DNA of 64,000 nucleotides from Marinimicrobium sp038419845 (GTDB lineage Bacteria > Pseudomonadota > Gammaproteobacteria > Pseudomonadales > Cellvibrionaceae), in assembly GCF_038419845.1 (NCBI RefSeq), contig NZ_JBCAQT010000005.1, forward strand, positions 199,691 to 263,690. Reading direction: 5' to 3'. How positions within the stretch are numbered: position 1 is the stretch's first letter; each line of letters opens with the position of its first letter. A model generated the notes under the pieces. The model worked only from the letters and a program-made list of their open reading frames with translations, searched no databases and was not told the DNA's origin. The position numbers were made by a program, and so were the translations under genes. Shown piece after piece: positions 24,678-33,223 of the stretch.

Positions 24678-25232
24678 ATGCTAAAAGCGCGCACTTTTAC
24701 CCTTTCTTCAATTTTTCTAATTTTTTGTTTTCCCTTTGGGGTACACGCTTCACAGTGCTACTACGCAGGCGGGTATGATCGTACGACTTATAATGATGGT
24801 TCGTCTACCACGACACATTATCCGCAAGAATACTGTACGTCAGGGGAGAGATACTCAGCCAATAACCCGTACACGCAGGGTTCTGCGTGGTATCAGCGTT
24901 CTAATCCGTCACAGAAATAGCAAGAGTGCTTGACAGAGGCGTATAGAATTAAGTCAGAATGCAACGACGCTTACGGAACATTGAATAATCTGTGTAGAGG
25001 AACTAACGCTATTTTGGTTCGGTCTGGTGGAATCGCTGTGAAAAAGCTTCTCACCAAAATATCTGACGTTGTTGTCAGCGAAAAAGTGGTCCAATATACT
25101 AAAGAGGGTGCGACGATGGCGGGGCTTGCTGATTCAAACGCTGTTATTCCCTGCGGTGATTTAGATGAGAGGGCTACTGCTTATTGTAAGCAAGGGTCTG
25201 AGAAAATGATCGCAGAATGCCACGAGATGTAA
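24678..25232 (+). pseudogene. Secreted Cys-rich protein gene interrupted by an amber codon
   Basis: Two ORFs, 24678-24920 and 24930-25232, are in the same frame and separated only by a TAG at 24918-24920 and three sense codons. Read through, they give a 184-codon product. It has a signal peptide (cleaved near VHA, residue 23-25), a Tyr/Ser/Thr-rich segment with cysteines (SQCYYAGGYD, QEYCTSGERY), then ECLTEAYRIKSECNDAYGTL, a central helix pair and a C-terminal cysteine region ending CHEM. A single CAG-to-TAG change would explain it. AAGGAGG precedes ATG 24678. The alternatives are amber readthrough or a genuine 80-residue peptide. No family recognised. Confidence 0.55.
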
Positions 25233-25321
25233 TGTTGTGCTTGGTGGGTCAAGAACTTCTTGGCCTACCCTCATGTTCACGGCAGCCTTGCTTGGTTTAT
25301 TGATGAGTGGAGAGATTTAAT

Positions 25322-25636
25322 ATGAGTGCTTCCCGACCTTCTGATAAAGTAGATATAACAAGATTGAACAGAAAGAGTGAGGTTGCAGTACGGTATCGAT
25401 CGGTGGGGAAATTCCGCTCATTTACTGTTTTTGGTTTTCCACTAATAATACCGCTATTTTTTGTATTGGAAAGAGTTTTTCAAAATTTTTCTGATCCGGC
25501 TGTAGCGCTCCTCTCTTTTTTTGTGTACGTGGTTTTCAGTGCCTTGGTGTCGTTGTCAGTTTTGGAAAGAAAGATCGATATGGTTTTCGGGGAGCTAATT
25601 GATAGAGAGGGGGAGGACGATGACGGGATCTGTTAG
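25322..25636 (+). CDS. Small two-helix membrane protein
   Basis: A 104-residue protein with a charged N-terminal tail of about 40 residues, two hydrophobic helices (about 41-59 and 67-87) and a short acidic C-terminus (DREGEDDDG). ATG 25322 has a GGAGAG site seven bases upstream; an in-frame GTG at 25307 is less suited. It overlaps the next gene by 17 bp. The region is AT-rich compared with the chromosome. Family not recognised. Confidence 0.5.
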   Translation: MSASRPSDKVDITRLNRKSEVAVRYRSVGKFRSFTVFGFPLIIPLFFVLERVFQNFSDPAVALLSFFVYVVFSALVSLSVLERKIDMVFGELIDREGEDDDGIC

Positions 25637-25931
25637 AAAGACTTTCATGGCGGTTACTGTTTTTTTACTTTCCGTGTGCGCGGTATGGGGCGCACTATCC
25701 TATGTTGATAGGGATCCAGATAGAGCTGATTTTGGTGAAGGGAGCGTGGATAAGTTAGAGGAATATAAAGGGGCGAATAATGTTAGTGATGAGGAACCTA
25801 AAAAATCAAGAAAGCTTGATTCTGTTTCAAGCCTTGAAGAGAAGATTGAGGTTGAAGAGAGGCGGAGGGAGTCTTATGTCGAGGGGGGGTGTTTTGCTCT
25901 CAGCCGAATCATTGTTGAACGCTTTGGATGA
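25620..25931 (+). CDS. Single-helix anchored protein, possibly frameshifted
   Basis: A 103-residue ORF with one N-terminal membrane helix (about residues 9-28) and a highly charged Lys/Glu/Asp tail likely to form a coiled coil (SLEEKIEVEERRRES). GGGAGG precedes ATG 25620, which overlaps the upstream gene. The frame passes a G7 run (25882-25888) and ends 43 bases later. A +1 shift at that run joins it to the frame of the next, ankyrin-like protein (GGVLLSAESLLNAL), giving one anchored protein of about 345 residues. It is either a separate gene or the front part of a frameshifted one. Confidence 0.45.
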   Translation: MTGSVRKTFMAVTVFLLSVCAVWGALSYVDRDPDRADFGEGSVDKLEEYKGANNVSDEEPKKSRKLDSVSSLEEKIEVEERRRESYVEGGCFALSRIIVERFG

Positions 25932-26655
25932 AAATGGTGTCGTGCTTGATAATGATTTGAAAGAAAGACTTATCTTGGGAGATGTTTCATCGAATGATGT
26001 TGAGATCCTTCAGTTGCATATTGCAACGGTGTTAACGGAAGAGCAAAGTTTCTATGTGGAGCTTTCCCAGTACACGAATTTTAGTGAGATGCATGAAGCA
26101 TTCAAAAGAAGAGAAGTCACGACCGGTCTTTTCTATGGAAACGAGATGCTAGCGGAACCTGCTACCTATAAAGAAGCGAACATAGAACAAATTAAAACTA
26201 TTCTCGATAAAGGGGCAGTCTTACCCAACGATGTAATAAAGCATTTGATTAAAGCAGATAACCTGGAGTTGGCGGAAGATCTAGTCGCTCTGGGTTACGA
26301 CATAAACCTCGAGTTTCAGGACGAATTTTCTAGCATGAATGGAGTTGAACTTCTTGCAAGAAATTACACGTATAACCCTCTTGGAAGCGACCCTGGAAAA
26401 AGAGCGAATGATATTCGTAGGCTTTCTGATCTGGGAGTCCCTTTAGATGTGGCGGATGGGACTCGAGACGTTTTGGATATAGTTTTAGATGCGTCAGTCA
26501 AGACCAGCTATGAGCCGAGCGCACGCCGCCTGGGTAATCTCGCACGCAACTTGATAGATATGGGAGTAGAGCTGGATGCCAGTCATTTTCAGCTTTTGGA
26601 AAAGCTGGAAAGAGAGAAGCCATACGTATATCGAGAGGTCTGGGTTGAGGGCTGA
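25876..26655 (+). CDS. Ankyrin-like repeat protein
   Basis: A 259-residue protein built of helical pairs resembling degenerate ankyrin repeats (IKTILDKGAVLPNDVIKHLIKADNLE; LAEDLVALGYDINLE; IRRLSDLGVPLDVADG). ATG 25876 has a GGAGGG site six bases upstream, which supports independent translation; an ATG at 25780 in the same frame lacks this. It lies one frame after the preceding anchored ORF, with a G7 run just inside its start, so it may be the soluble part of a frameshifted membrane-anchored protein. Ankyrin-like proteins often mediate binding; the partner is unknown. AT-rich. Confidence 0.5.
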   Translation: MSRGGVLLSAESLLNALDENGVVLDNDLKERLILGDVSSNDVEILQLHIATVLTEEQSFYVELSQYTNFSEMHEAFKRREVTTGLFYGNEMLAEPATYKEANIEQIKTILDKGAVLPNDVIKHLIKADNLELAEDLVALGYDINLEFQDEFSSMNGVELLARNYTYNPLGSDPGKRANDIRRLSDLGVPLDVADGTRDVLDIVLDASVKTSYEPSARRLGNLARNLIDMGVELDASHFQLLEKLEREKPYVYREVWVEG

Positions 26656-26888
26656 AAAAAAAGGGGTTAGGACGGAACACAGCGTTACCTGATGCTGGTC
26701 GCCGTAGTTATGGCGTAAGCGCCTAACCAATGATTGTAGTTCTATGAGGATTTTGAGGAAGGGTGCACTAAACAAGCTCCCTCTCATCAACTCACGCATT
26801 TTGGCAGGTAGCCACTATGGCTACGTTCGTACATCCAAAGCCCAAACTTGCCACATTAGGCTCCAAGGCGCAAGACTTTGAGGGAAAA
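26656..26888. other. Gene-free spacer
   Basis: About 230 bp between the AT-rich island and the spoVR terminator. I see no convincing ORF with a ribosome site, tRNA or known repeat. It marks the return to normal chromosomal base composition. Confidence 0.4.
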
Positions 26889-26913
26889 AATGGGCCGCTT
26901 TTAGCGGCCCATT
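26889..26913 (-). terminator. Rho-independent terminator of the prkA-yeaH-spoVR operon
   Basis: A perfect 11-bp stem (26889-26899 with 26903-26913) closes on a 3-base loop. In the minus-strand transcript it is followed by a run of U residues. It sits five bases after the spoVR stop, so it ends the operon. Confidence 0.85.
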
Positions 26914-26917
26914 CGGG

Positions 26918-28432
26918 TTACTCACTAGCGATAGGCGGGCAATGAAAGCTCTGCGCAATCCGCTCGCCTTCCATCGAATGCAAATGCACATCAAACCCCC
27001 ACAGCCTATGCAGGTGGCGGATGACTTCCTGGGCGGAGTTGTCCAGGGGCTTTCTGGAGTGGCGGGTGTGGTGCAGGGTGATGGAGCGGTCGCCTCGTAT
27101 GTCGACGCTGTGGACCTGGATGTTGGGCTCGCGGTTGCCCAGGTTGTACAGGCCCGCCAGGGACTGGCGTACGGCGCGGTAGCCTTCTTCGTCGTGGATG
27201 GCGTCGACTTCGATGTGGGCTTCGTGGTCGTCGTCCACTACGGTGAAGAGTTTCAGGTCGCGGATGATTTTGGGCGAGAGGAATTGCAGGATGAAGCTCT
27301 CATCCTTGAAGTTGCGCATGGCGAACTGCATGGTCTCTTTCCAGTCGCTGCCGGCGATGTCCGGAAACCAGAGGCGGTCTTCCTCGGTGGGGTGTTCGCA
27401 GATGCGGCGGATGTCCATCATCATGTTGAACCCCAGGGTGTAGGGGTTGATGCCGCTGTAGTAGGGGCTGTCGTAGGGCGGCTGGTAGATCACGCTGGAG
27501 TGGGACTGGAGGAACTCCATCATGAAGGCCTCGGTCACCAGGCCCCGGTCGTAGAGCTCATTCACCAGGGTGTAGTGCCAGAAGCAGGCCCAGCCCTCGT
27601 TCATCACCTGGGTCTGGCGCTGGGGGTAGAAGTACTGGGCGATTTTGCGCACGATGCGCACCACTTCGCGCTGCCAGGGCTCCAGTAGGGGGGCGTTCTT
27701 CTCGATGAAGTACAGCAGGTTCTCCTGGGGTTCGCTGGGGTAGCGGTGCTCGGGAGTGGGGTCCTCCGCCTCCGGGGTCATCCGGGGGATGGTGCGCCAG
27801 AGGTCGTTGACCTGTCGCTGCATGTATTCTTCGCGCTCGGCTTGCCGTTCGCGCTCGTCGTAGGCCGATATGGGGGAGGGGCGCTTGTAGCGGTCCACGC
27901 CGTAGTTCATCAGGGCGTGGCAGGAGTCCAGGGTCTGCTCCACGGCGGTGATGCCGTGGCGCTCTTCGCATTGGGCGATGTAGTTTTTGGCAAAGAGAAA
28001 GTAGTCGATGATGGAGTCGGCATCGGTCCAGGTGCGGAACAGGTAATTGCCCTTGAAAAAGGAGTTGTGGCCGTAGCAGGCGTGGGCGATCACCAGCGCC
28101 TGCATGGTCATGGTGTTCTCCTCCATCAGGTAGGCGATGCAGGGGTTGGAGTTGATCACGATCTCGTAGGCCAGGCCCATCTGGCCCCGGCTGTAAGCGT
28201 TCTCCACCGAGAGGAACTGTTTGCCATAGGACCAGTGGTGGTAGCCCAGCGGCATGCCCGCGGCCGCGTAGGCGTCCATCATCTGCTCGGAGCTGATCAC
28301 CTCTATCTGGTTGGGATAGGTATCCAGCCCGAACTCGCTGGCAATTTCGCCGATGATCCGGTCGTATTCTCCGACCAACTCGAAGGTCCAGTCGGAACTG
28401 GTGGAGATGGGTTGGTACTTACGTTCGTGCAT
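26918..28432 (-). CDS. SpoVR-family protein (YcgB-like)
   Basis: A 504-residue cytoplasmic protein of the SpoVR family, close in length to E. coli YcgB (about 510). Family segments include an early EVISSEQMMDAYAAAGMP, the H-rich ACYGHNSFFKGNYLF, and NEGWACFWHYTLVNELYDRG. It is the last gene of the prkA-yeaH-spoVR set. This trio is conserved in many proteobacteria and linked in E. coli to stationary phase and nitrogen stress. The biochemical activity is unknown. It lies 3 bp after yeaH. Confidence 0.92.
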   Translation of the reverse strand: MHERKYQPISTSSDWTFELVGEYDRIIGEIASEFGLDTYPNQIEVISSEQMMDAYAAAGMPLGYHHWSYGKQFLSVENAYSRGQMGLAYEIVINSNPCIAYLMEENTMTMQALVIAHACYGHNSFFKGNYLFRTWTDADSIIDYFLFAKNYIAQCEERHGITAVEQTLDSCHALMNYGVDRYKRPSPISAYDERERQAEREEYMQRQVNDLWRTIPRMTPEAEDPTPEHRYPSEPQENLLYFIEKNAPLLEPWQREVVRIVRKIAQYFYPQRQTQVMNEGWACFWHYTLVNELYDRGLVTEAFMMEFLQSHSSVIYQPPYDSPYYSGINPYTLGFNMMMDIRRICEHPTEEDRLWFPDIAGSDWKETMQFAMRNFKDESFILQFLSPKIIRDLKLFTVVDDDHEAHIEVDAIHDEEGYRAVRQSLAGLYNLGNREPNIQVHSVDIRGDRSITLHHTRHSRKPLDNSAQEVIRHLHRLWGFDVHLHSMEGERIAQSFHCPPIASE

Positions 28433-28435
28433 GGG

Positions 28436-29722
28436 TTATACCGCCTGCCTGTGACTCTCTTTGTGGAACAACTCGCGAAATACCGGGTAGATATCCCGCA
28501 CATCGGTAATCTGTTCCATGGCGAATACATCCGGGAAGCGCTGCTGTACTTCCTCGTATTCGTGCCAGAGTGCCTGATGTTCCCTCTGCGTGATCTCGAT
28601 GTAGGAAAAGTACTGCACGTTAGGGAGTATCGACTCGCACAACAGCTCCTGACAGGCGCTGGAGTCTTCGTTCCAGTTGTCGCCGTCGGAGGCCTGGGCC
28701 CCGTAAATATTCCACTCGCTCACCGGGTAGCGCGCCTCCATGACGCTGTGCATCAGTTTGAGCGCACTGGAGACGATGGTGCCACCGGTTTCGCGCGAGT
28801 AGAAAAACTCCTCCTCGTCCACCTCTTTGGCGCTGGTGTGGTGACGGATGAACACCACCTCGGTGTGTTCGTAATTGCGCTTCAAGAACAGGTAGAGCAG
28901 GATGAAAAAGCGTTTGGCCATGTCTTTGGTGGACTGGGTCATGGAGCCGGACACGTCCATCAGGCAGAACATCACCGCCTTGCTGCGCGGCAGCGGGTGT
29001 TTGGTGTGGAGGTTGTATTTCAGATCGAAGGTGTCCAGCCAGGGGATGCGCTTGATGCGGGTCTCCAGGTCGGCGATCTCCTCCTCCAGGGCCTTGACCT
29101 TGCGCGGGTCGTAGAGAATGTCCTTTTTCTCCTGCTCCTCGGCGAGCTGGGCCTGCAGCTCCCGCAGCCGGCGGCGCTTTTTGGCGGTCAGCGCGATGCG
29201 CCGGGCGTGAGCCGAGCGCATGGAGCGCACCACGTTCAGTTGCCCGGGGTTGCCCTCATTGCTGAAACCGGCCCGGCGGCGCTCGAAGTGCTCGTCGCCC
29301 TTGAGCTGGCGTTTGACCAGGTTGGGCAGGGCCAGATCGTCGAACATGAAGTCCAGAAACTCGCTCTGGGAAATCTGGAACACAAACTCGTCTTCGCCCT
29401 CGCCGCTGTCGCTGGCCTCCGAGCCGCCGCTGCCCGCGCCGCCCCCCTGGGGGCGGGGAATGCGGTCGCCCCGGGTGAACTCCCGGTTGCCCGGCAGGAC
29501 GTTCTCCCGCTGGCCGCCCTGGCCGTGGTGAAACACCGGCTCGTTGATGTCGCGCGAGGGGATGCTGATTGTCTCGCCCTGTTCCATGTCGGTGATGGAG
29601 CGTTTGCTCACCGCACCGGCGACGGCCTTTTTGATGTGATCCTTATAGCGACGCAGGAAGCGCTGTCGGTTGACGGCGCTTTTGTTTTTGGCGTTCAGTC
29701 GGCGGTCGACAATATGACTCAT
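28436..29722 (-). CDS. yeaH: DUF444 protein YeaH (VWA-like)
   Basis: A 428-residue protein of the UPF0229/DUF444 family. Near residue 242 it has LMDVSGSM, a metal-site DxSxS motif of von Willebrand A domains. A long charged N-terminal half includes a predicted coiled coil (residues ~160-200, ELQAQLAEEQEKKD). The C-terminal part has YAxxxEI/EITQREHQALW segments. It is encoded between PrkA and SpoVR with which it is conserved, and probably acts as a scaffold or effector of the PrkA kinase module. It ends 3 bp before spoVR and begins 30 bp after prkA. Confidence 0.92.
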   Translation of the reverse strand: MSHIVDRRLNAKNKSAVNRQRFLRRYKDHIKKAVAGAVSKRSITDMEQGETISIPSRDINEPVFHHGQGGQRENVLPGNREFTRGDRIPRPQGGGAGSGGSEASDSGEGEDEFVFQISQSEFLDFMFDDLALPNLVKRQLKGDEHFERRRAGFSNEGNPGQLNVVRSMRSAHARRIALTAKKRRRLRELQAQLAEEQEKKDILYDPRKVKALEEEIADLETRIKRIPWLDTFDLKYNLHTKHPLPRSKAVMFCLMDVSGSMTQSTKDMAKRFFILLYLFLKRNYEHTEVVFIRHHTSAKEVDEEEFFYSRETGGTIVSSALKLMHSVMEARYPVSEWNIYGAQASDGDNWNEDSSACQELLCESILPNVQYFSYIEITQREHQALWHEYEEVQQRFPDVFAMEQITDVRDIYPVFRELFHKESHRQAV

Positions 29723-29752
29723 ACGCGTACCTCGTGTGCCGGGTCGGCGGCC

Positions 29753-31675
29753 TTACTGGGATTTGCGTACCCGCAAATACCACTCGGACAGCAGCCGAAC
29801 CTGCTTCTCGGTATAGCCGCGCTCGATCATGCGCGCGACAAAGTCCTGGTGCTTTTTCTGGTCCGCGGCCGAGGCCTTGGCATTGAACGAGATCACCGGC
29901 AGCAGGTCCTCGGTGTTGGAGAACATCTTCTGCTCGATCACCGAGCGCAGCTTCTCGTAGCTGTTCCAGGCCGGGTTGCGGCCGTTGTTGTGGGCCCGGG
30001 CGCGCAGCACAAAGTTGACAATCTCGTTGCGGAAATCCTTGGGGTTGCTGATGCCGGCCGGTTTCTCGATTTTCTCCAGTTCCTGGTTGAGCGACTCGCG
30101 GTCGAGAATCTCGCCGGTATCCGGGTCGCGGTATTCCTGGTCCTGTATCCAGAAGTCGGCAAAGGTGACGTAGCGGTCGAAAATGTTCTGGCCGTACTCG
30201 GTGTAGGACTCCAGATACGCGGTCTGGATTTCCTTGCCGATGAAGTCCACGTAGCGGGGCGCCAGGTATTCCTTGATGAAGCCCAGGTAGCGCTCGCGCA
30301 CCTCCGGCGGGAATTGCTCGCGCTCGATCTGTTGCTCGAGCACGTACAGTAGGTGCACGGGGTTGGCCGCCACTTCGGTGGGGTCAAAGTTGAACACTTT
30401 GGACAGAATCTTGAACGCGAAGCGGGTGGACAGCCCGGTCATGCCCTCGTCGACGCCGGCCGCGTCCCGGTACTCCTGAATGGACTTGGCTTTGGGGTCG
30501 GTGTCTTTGAGGCTCTCGCCGTCGTACACGCGCATCTTGGAATAGATGTTGGAGTTGTCGGGTTCCTTGAGGCGCGAGAGGATGATGAACTTGGCCAGCA
30601 TGCGCAGGGTGTCCGGTGCGCAGTGGGCGCGGGCGAGCGAACTGTTCTGCAGCAGCTTCTCGTAAATCTTCACCTCTTCGGAGACCCGCAGGCAGTAGGG
30701 CACCTTGACGATGTACACCCGGTCGAGAAAGGCCTCGTTGTTTTTGTTGTTCTTGAACGCCAGCCACTCGGACTCGTTGGAGTGGGCGAGCACGGTGCCC
30801 TCAAAGGGAATGGCGCTCAAGCCCTCGGTGCTGTTGTAGTTCCCCTCCTGGGTGGCGGTCAGCAGTGGGTGCAGCACTTTAATCGGCGCCTTGAACATCT
30901 CCACAAATTCCATCAGGCCCTGGTTGGCCCGGCAGAGGCCGCCCGAAAAGCTGTAGGCGTCCGGGTCGTTCTGGGGGTAATCCTCCAGCTTGCGGATGTC
31001 CACCTTGCCCACCAACGCGGAGATGTCCTGGTTGTTTTCATCGCCCGGTTCGGTTTTGGAAATGGCGATCTGGTCCAGAATGGAGGGGTAGACTTTCACG
31101 ACCCGAAACTGGCTCAGATCCCCCTCGTAGTCGTGCAGCCGTTTGACCGCCCAGGGCGACATGATGGTTTTCAGGTAGCGGGCGGGAATGCCGTAGTCTT
31201 CCTGCAGAATCTGCCCGTCTTCGGCGGAGTTGAACAGTCCCAGCGGCGACTCGAACACTGGCGAGCCTTTCAGGCAGTAGATGGGCATCTGTTCCATCAG
31301 GGCCTTGAGTTTTTCCGCCAGTGAGGACTTGCCGCCACCGACCGGGCCGAGCAGGTAAAGAATCTGCTTTTTCTCCTCGAGGCCCTGAGCGGCGTGTTTG
31401 AAGTAGGAGACAATCTGCTCCACGCACTCTTCCATGCCATAAAACTCCTGAAAGGCTTCGTAACGCTTGATCACCTTGTTGGAGAAGATGCGGCTCAGGC
31501 GTGGGTCCATTGAGGTATCAACCAGCTCCGGTTCGCCAATGGCCATGAGCATTCGCTCGGCGGCGGTGGCGTAAACGCCCGGGTCCTGTTTGCACAGATC
31601 CAGGTAATCCTGGATGCTCATTTCTTCCTGCTGCGTGGCAGCGTAGCGCTCGCGGTAGTGATTGAAAATGGTCAT
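29753..31675 (-). CDS. yeaG: PrkA-type serine protein kinase / AAA protein (YeaG)
   Basis: A 640-residue cytoplasmic protein matching YeaG/PrkA in length (E. coli 644). It has the AAA-type PrkA domain with Walker A GPVGGGKSSLAEKL near residue 108, and a Walker B-like EGTVLAHSNESEW near 295. The C-terminal ~270 residues form the PrkA kinase-like domain. PrkA proteins were described as Ser kinases and later as AAA proteases or chaperones in some bacteria, so the exact activity is open. A sigma-54-like promoter lies about 240 bases upstream (31926-31943), consistent with known nitrogen control of yeaGH in E. coli. Confidence 0.93.
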   Translation of the reverse strand: MTIFNHYRERYAATQQEEMSIQDYLDLCKQDPGVYATAAERMLMAIGEPELVDTSMDPRLSRIFSNKVIKRYEAFQEFYGMEECVEQIVSYFKHAAQGLEEKKQILYLLGPVGGGKSSLAEKLKALMEQMPIYCLKGSPVFESPLGLFNSAEDGQILQEDYGIPARYLKTIMSPWAVKRLHDYEGDLSQFRVVKVYPSILDQIAISKTEPGDENNQDISALVGKVDIRKLEDYPQNDPDAYSFSGGLCRANQGLMEFVEMFKAPIKVLHPLLTATQEGNYNSTEGLSAIPFEGTVLAHSNESEWLAFKNNKNNEAFLDRVYIVKVPYCLRVSEEVKIYEKLLQNSSLARAHCAPDTLRMLAKFIILSRLKEPDNSNIYSKMRVYDGESLKDTDPKAKSIQEYRDAAGVDEGMTGLSTRFAFKILSKVFNFDPTEVAANPVHLLYVLEQQIEREQFPPEVRERYLGFIKEYLAPRYVDFIGKEIQTAYLESYTEYGQNIFDRYVTFADFWIQDQEYRDPDTGEILDRESLNQELEKIEKPAGISNPKDFRNEIVNFVLRARAHNNGRNPAWNSYEKLRSVIEQKMFSNTEDLLPVISFNAKASAADQKKHQDFVARMIERGYTEKQVRLLSEWYLRVRKSQ

Positions 31676-32152
31676 CGATCAACTCCTGCCCTTACGTGTC
31701 GGGTGGTCGCCAAAGTGAGCCAAGCCAGGCGTCGGTTTATGGCGTTAGCGGCTTAGCCGAAAGAGTGTTCTCTGGAAATGTGCGAGAGGTCCTTTTTTCT
31801 GTACGTATCTGTCTTTAAGCATAGTCCCAAAGTGGCGCTTGGGTAATACCTCTTGTCAAAAAAATTCGCCGCTTAGCGCCATTTGTCGCGCCGGTGGGTG
31901 GATACCCCGGTGGTTGGTTATTGATGCGCAATATTCGGGCCATACTGTGACTTTCTCCACCGATAAACGCCGTTTTCGGTCGGACGAGGGGAAGGCACTC
32001 TTCGCACTGGCTTTGACTGGCAAAGACGCGCCAGGTTTCATTGAAAAGAACGCTTTTTTGAACGCGACGGATCACAAGATGTGCCATAATGTGCAACCTC
32101 GCACGGGGGCCAAAGCCCCGTCTTTCAGCACTGGTAATGGATTGGACTAAGT
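31676..32152. other. 477-bp divergent spacer (prkA / galE)
   Basis: Contains the sigma-54-like site for prkA and a GC-rich hairpin near 32103-32121 (ACGGGG/CCCCGT arms) about 30 bases before galE. An open frame of about 100 codons on the plus strand (31839-32150) lacks a ribosome site and a protein-like composition, so it was not called. The long leader of prkA would occupy about 240 bp. Confidence 0.5.
31926..31943 (-). promoter_or_regulatory. Sigma-54-like promoter for prkA operon
   Basis: Read on the minus strand the site is ATGGCCCGAATATTGCGC. It has GG (-24) and GC (-12) exactly ten bases apart and the TGGC..G....TTGC pattern of RpoN promoters. It points at prkA, with a leader of about 240 bases. 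No clear activator site was found. Confidence 0.5.
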
Positions 32153-33199
32153 ATGCACTCACCCTCATCAAAAGCCGCGGACCGTCAGGAGATTCTGGTA
32201 ACCGGGGGCGCGGGTTACATCGGCAGCCACGTCTGCGTGGAACTGGTCAATGCCGGCTACCAGCCGGTCATCGTGGACAACCTGAGCAACAGCAAGCGCG
32301 AGGCGGTCAACCGCATTGCCCGCATCTGCGATGTGGAGCCGGTGTTTTACGAGCTGGACCTCAATAACCGCGAAGGTCTGCTGGAAGTCTTCAAAAAGCA
32401 CAGATTCGGTGCGGTCATGCACTTTGCCGGACTCAAGGCGGTGGGCGAGTCCAGCCAGATTCCTCTGACCTATTATCGGGAAAACGTGGGCGGCACCCTG
32501 ACCCTGGCCGAAGTGATGACCGAAACCGGTCAGGGCAAGTTGATTTTCAGCTCATCGGCCACGGTCTACGGCGATCCGGAGACCGTGCCCATCGATGAGA
32601 GCTTTCCCACCAGCGCCACCAACCCCTACGGGCGCAGCAAATTGATCATTGAGGAGATTCTGCGCGATCTGGCGGCGGCGCCCGACAATCAGTGGAATAT
32701 CAGCCTGTTACGCTACTTCAACCCGGCCGGTGCGCACGAGAGCGGCCTGATCGGCGAAGACCCGGCGGGCATACCCAACAATCTGCTGCCCTACGTGGCC
32801 CAGGTGGCCATTGGCAAGTTGCCCGAGCTGAGTGTGTTCGGTGACGACTACGACACCGTCGACGGCACCGGCGTGCGCGACTACATTCATGTGGTGGATC
32901 TGGCCAAAGGCCATGTGGCCGCCCTGGAAGGGCTCTACCAGGCCGACCCCGGCTGCCGGGCCTACAATCTGGGCACCGGGCGGGGCTATTCGGTGCTGCA
33001 GATGGTCGAGGCCTTCGAGCGTGCCAGTGGCCGCGACGTGCCTTATCGCGTTGCGCCCCGGCGCCCCGGTGATATTGCCAGCTGTTACGCCAATGCCGAC
33101 AAGGCTCAGCGCGAGCTGGGCTGGACCGCCGAGTTCGGTCTGGAGCGGATGATGGAAGACACCTGGCGCTGGCAGTCACAGAACCCCGATGGTTATTGA
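32153..33199 (+). CDS. galE: UDP-glucose 4-epimerase
   Basis: A 348-residue short-chain dehydrogenase-fold epimerase interconverting UDP-glucose and UDP-galactose (possibly also the N-acetyl sugars), supplying envelope polysaccharide precursors. The NAD-binding GGAGYIGSH is near residue 20, followed by FSSSATVYG and the catalytic Tyr-Lys of NPYGRSK near 163. YNLGTGRGYSVLQMV and RPGDIASCYA are GalE-type C-terminal segments. The first ~15 residues (SPSSKAADRQE) are an extra tail compared with E. coli GalE (338). Confidence 0.94.
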   Translation: MHSPSSKAADRQEILVTGGAGYIGSHVCVELVNAGYQPVIVDNLSNSKREAVNRIARICDVEPVFYELDLNNREGLLEVFKKHRFGAVMHFAGLKAVGESSQIPLTYYRENVGGTLTLAEVMTETGQGKLIFSSSATVYGDPETVPIDESFPTSATNPYGRSKLIIEEILRDLAAAPDNQWNISLLRYFNPAGAHESGLIGEDPAGIPNNLLPYVAQVAIGKLPELSVFGDDYDTVDGTGVRDYIHVVDLAKGHVAALEGLYQADPGCRAYNLGTGRGYSVLQMVEAFERASGRDVPYRVAPRRPGDIASCYANADKAQRELGWTAEFGLERMMEDTWRWQSQNPDGY

Positions 33200-33223
33200 G
33201 TCTGAATTGAGGATTGACGCGAC

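Noticed and set aside
27746..30352. An 868-codon open frame on the plus strand
   Set aside because: It is antisense to the well-supported spoVR, yeaH and prkA genes; GC-rich codon bias opens the opposite frame. The composition (Val/Leu/His/Gly-rich, no motif) is not protein-like.
31839..32150. A 103-codon plus-strand frame upstream of galE
   Set aside because: No ribosome site, odd composition, and it overlaps the sigma-54-like site and leader of prkA.
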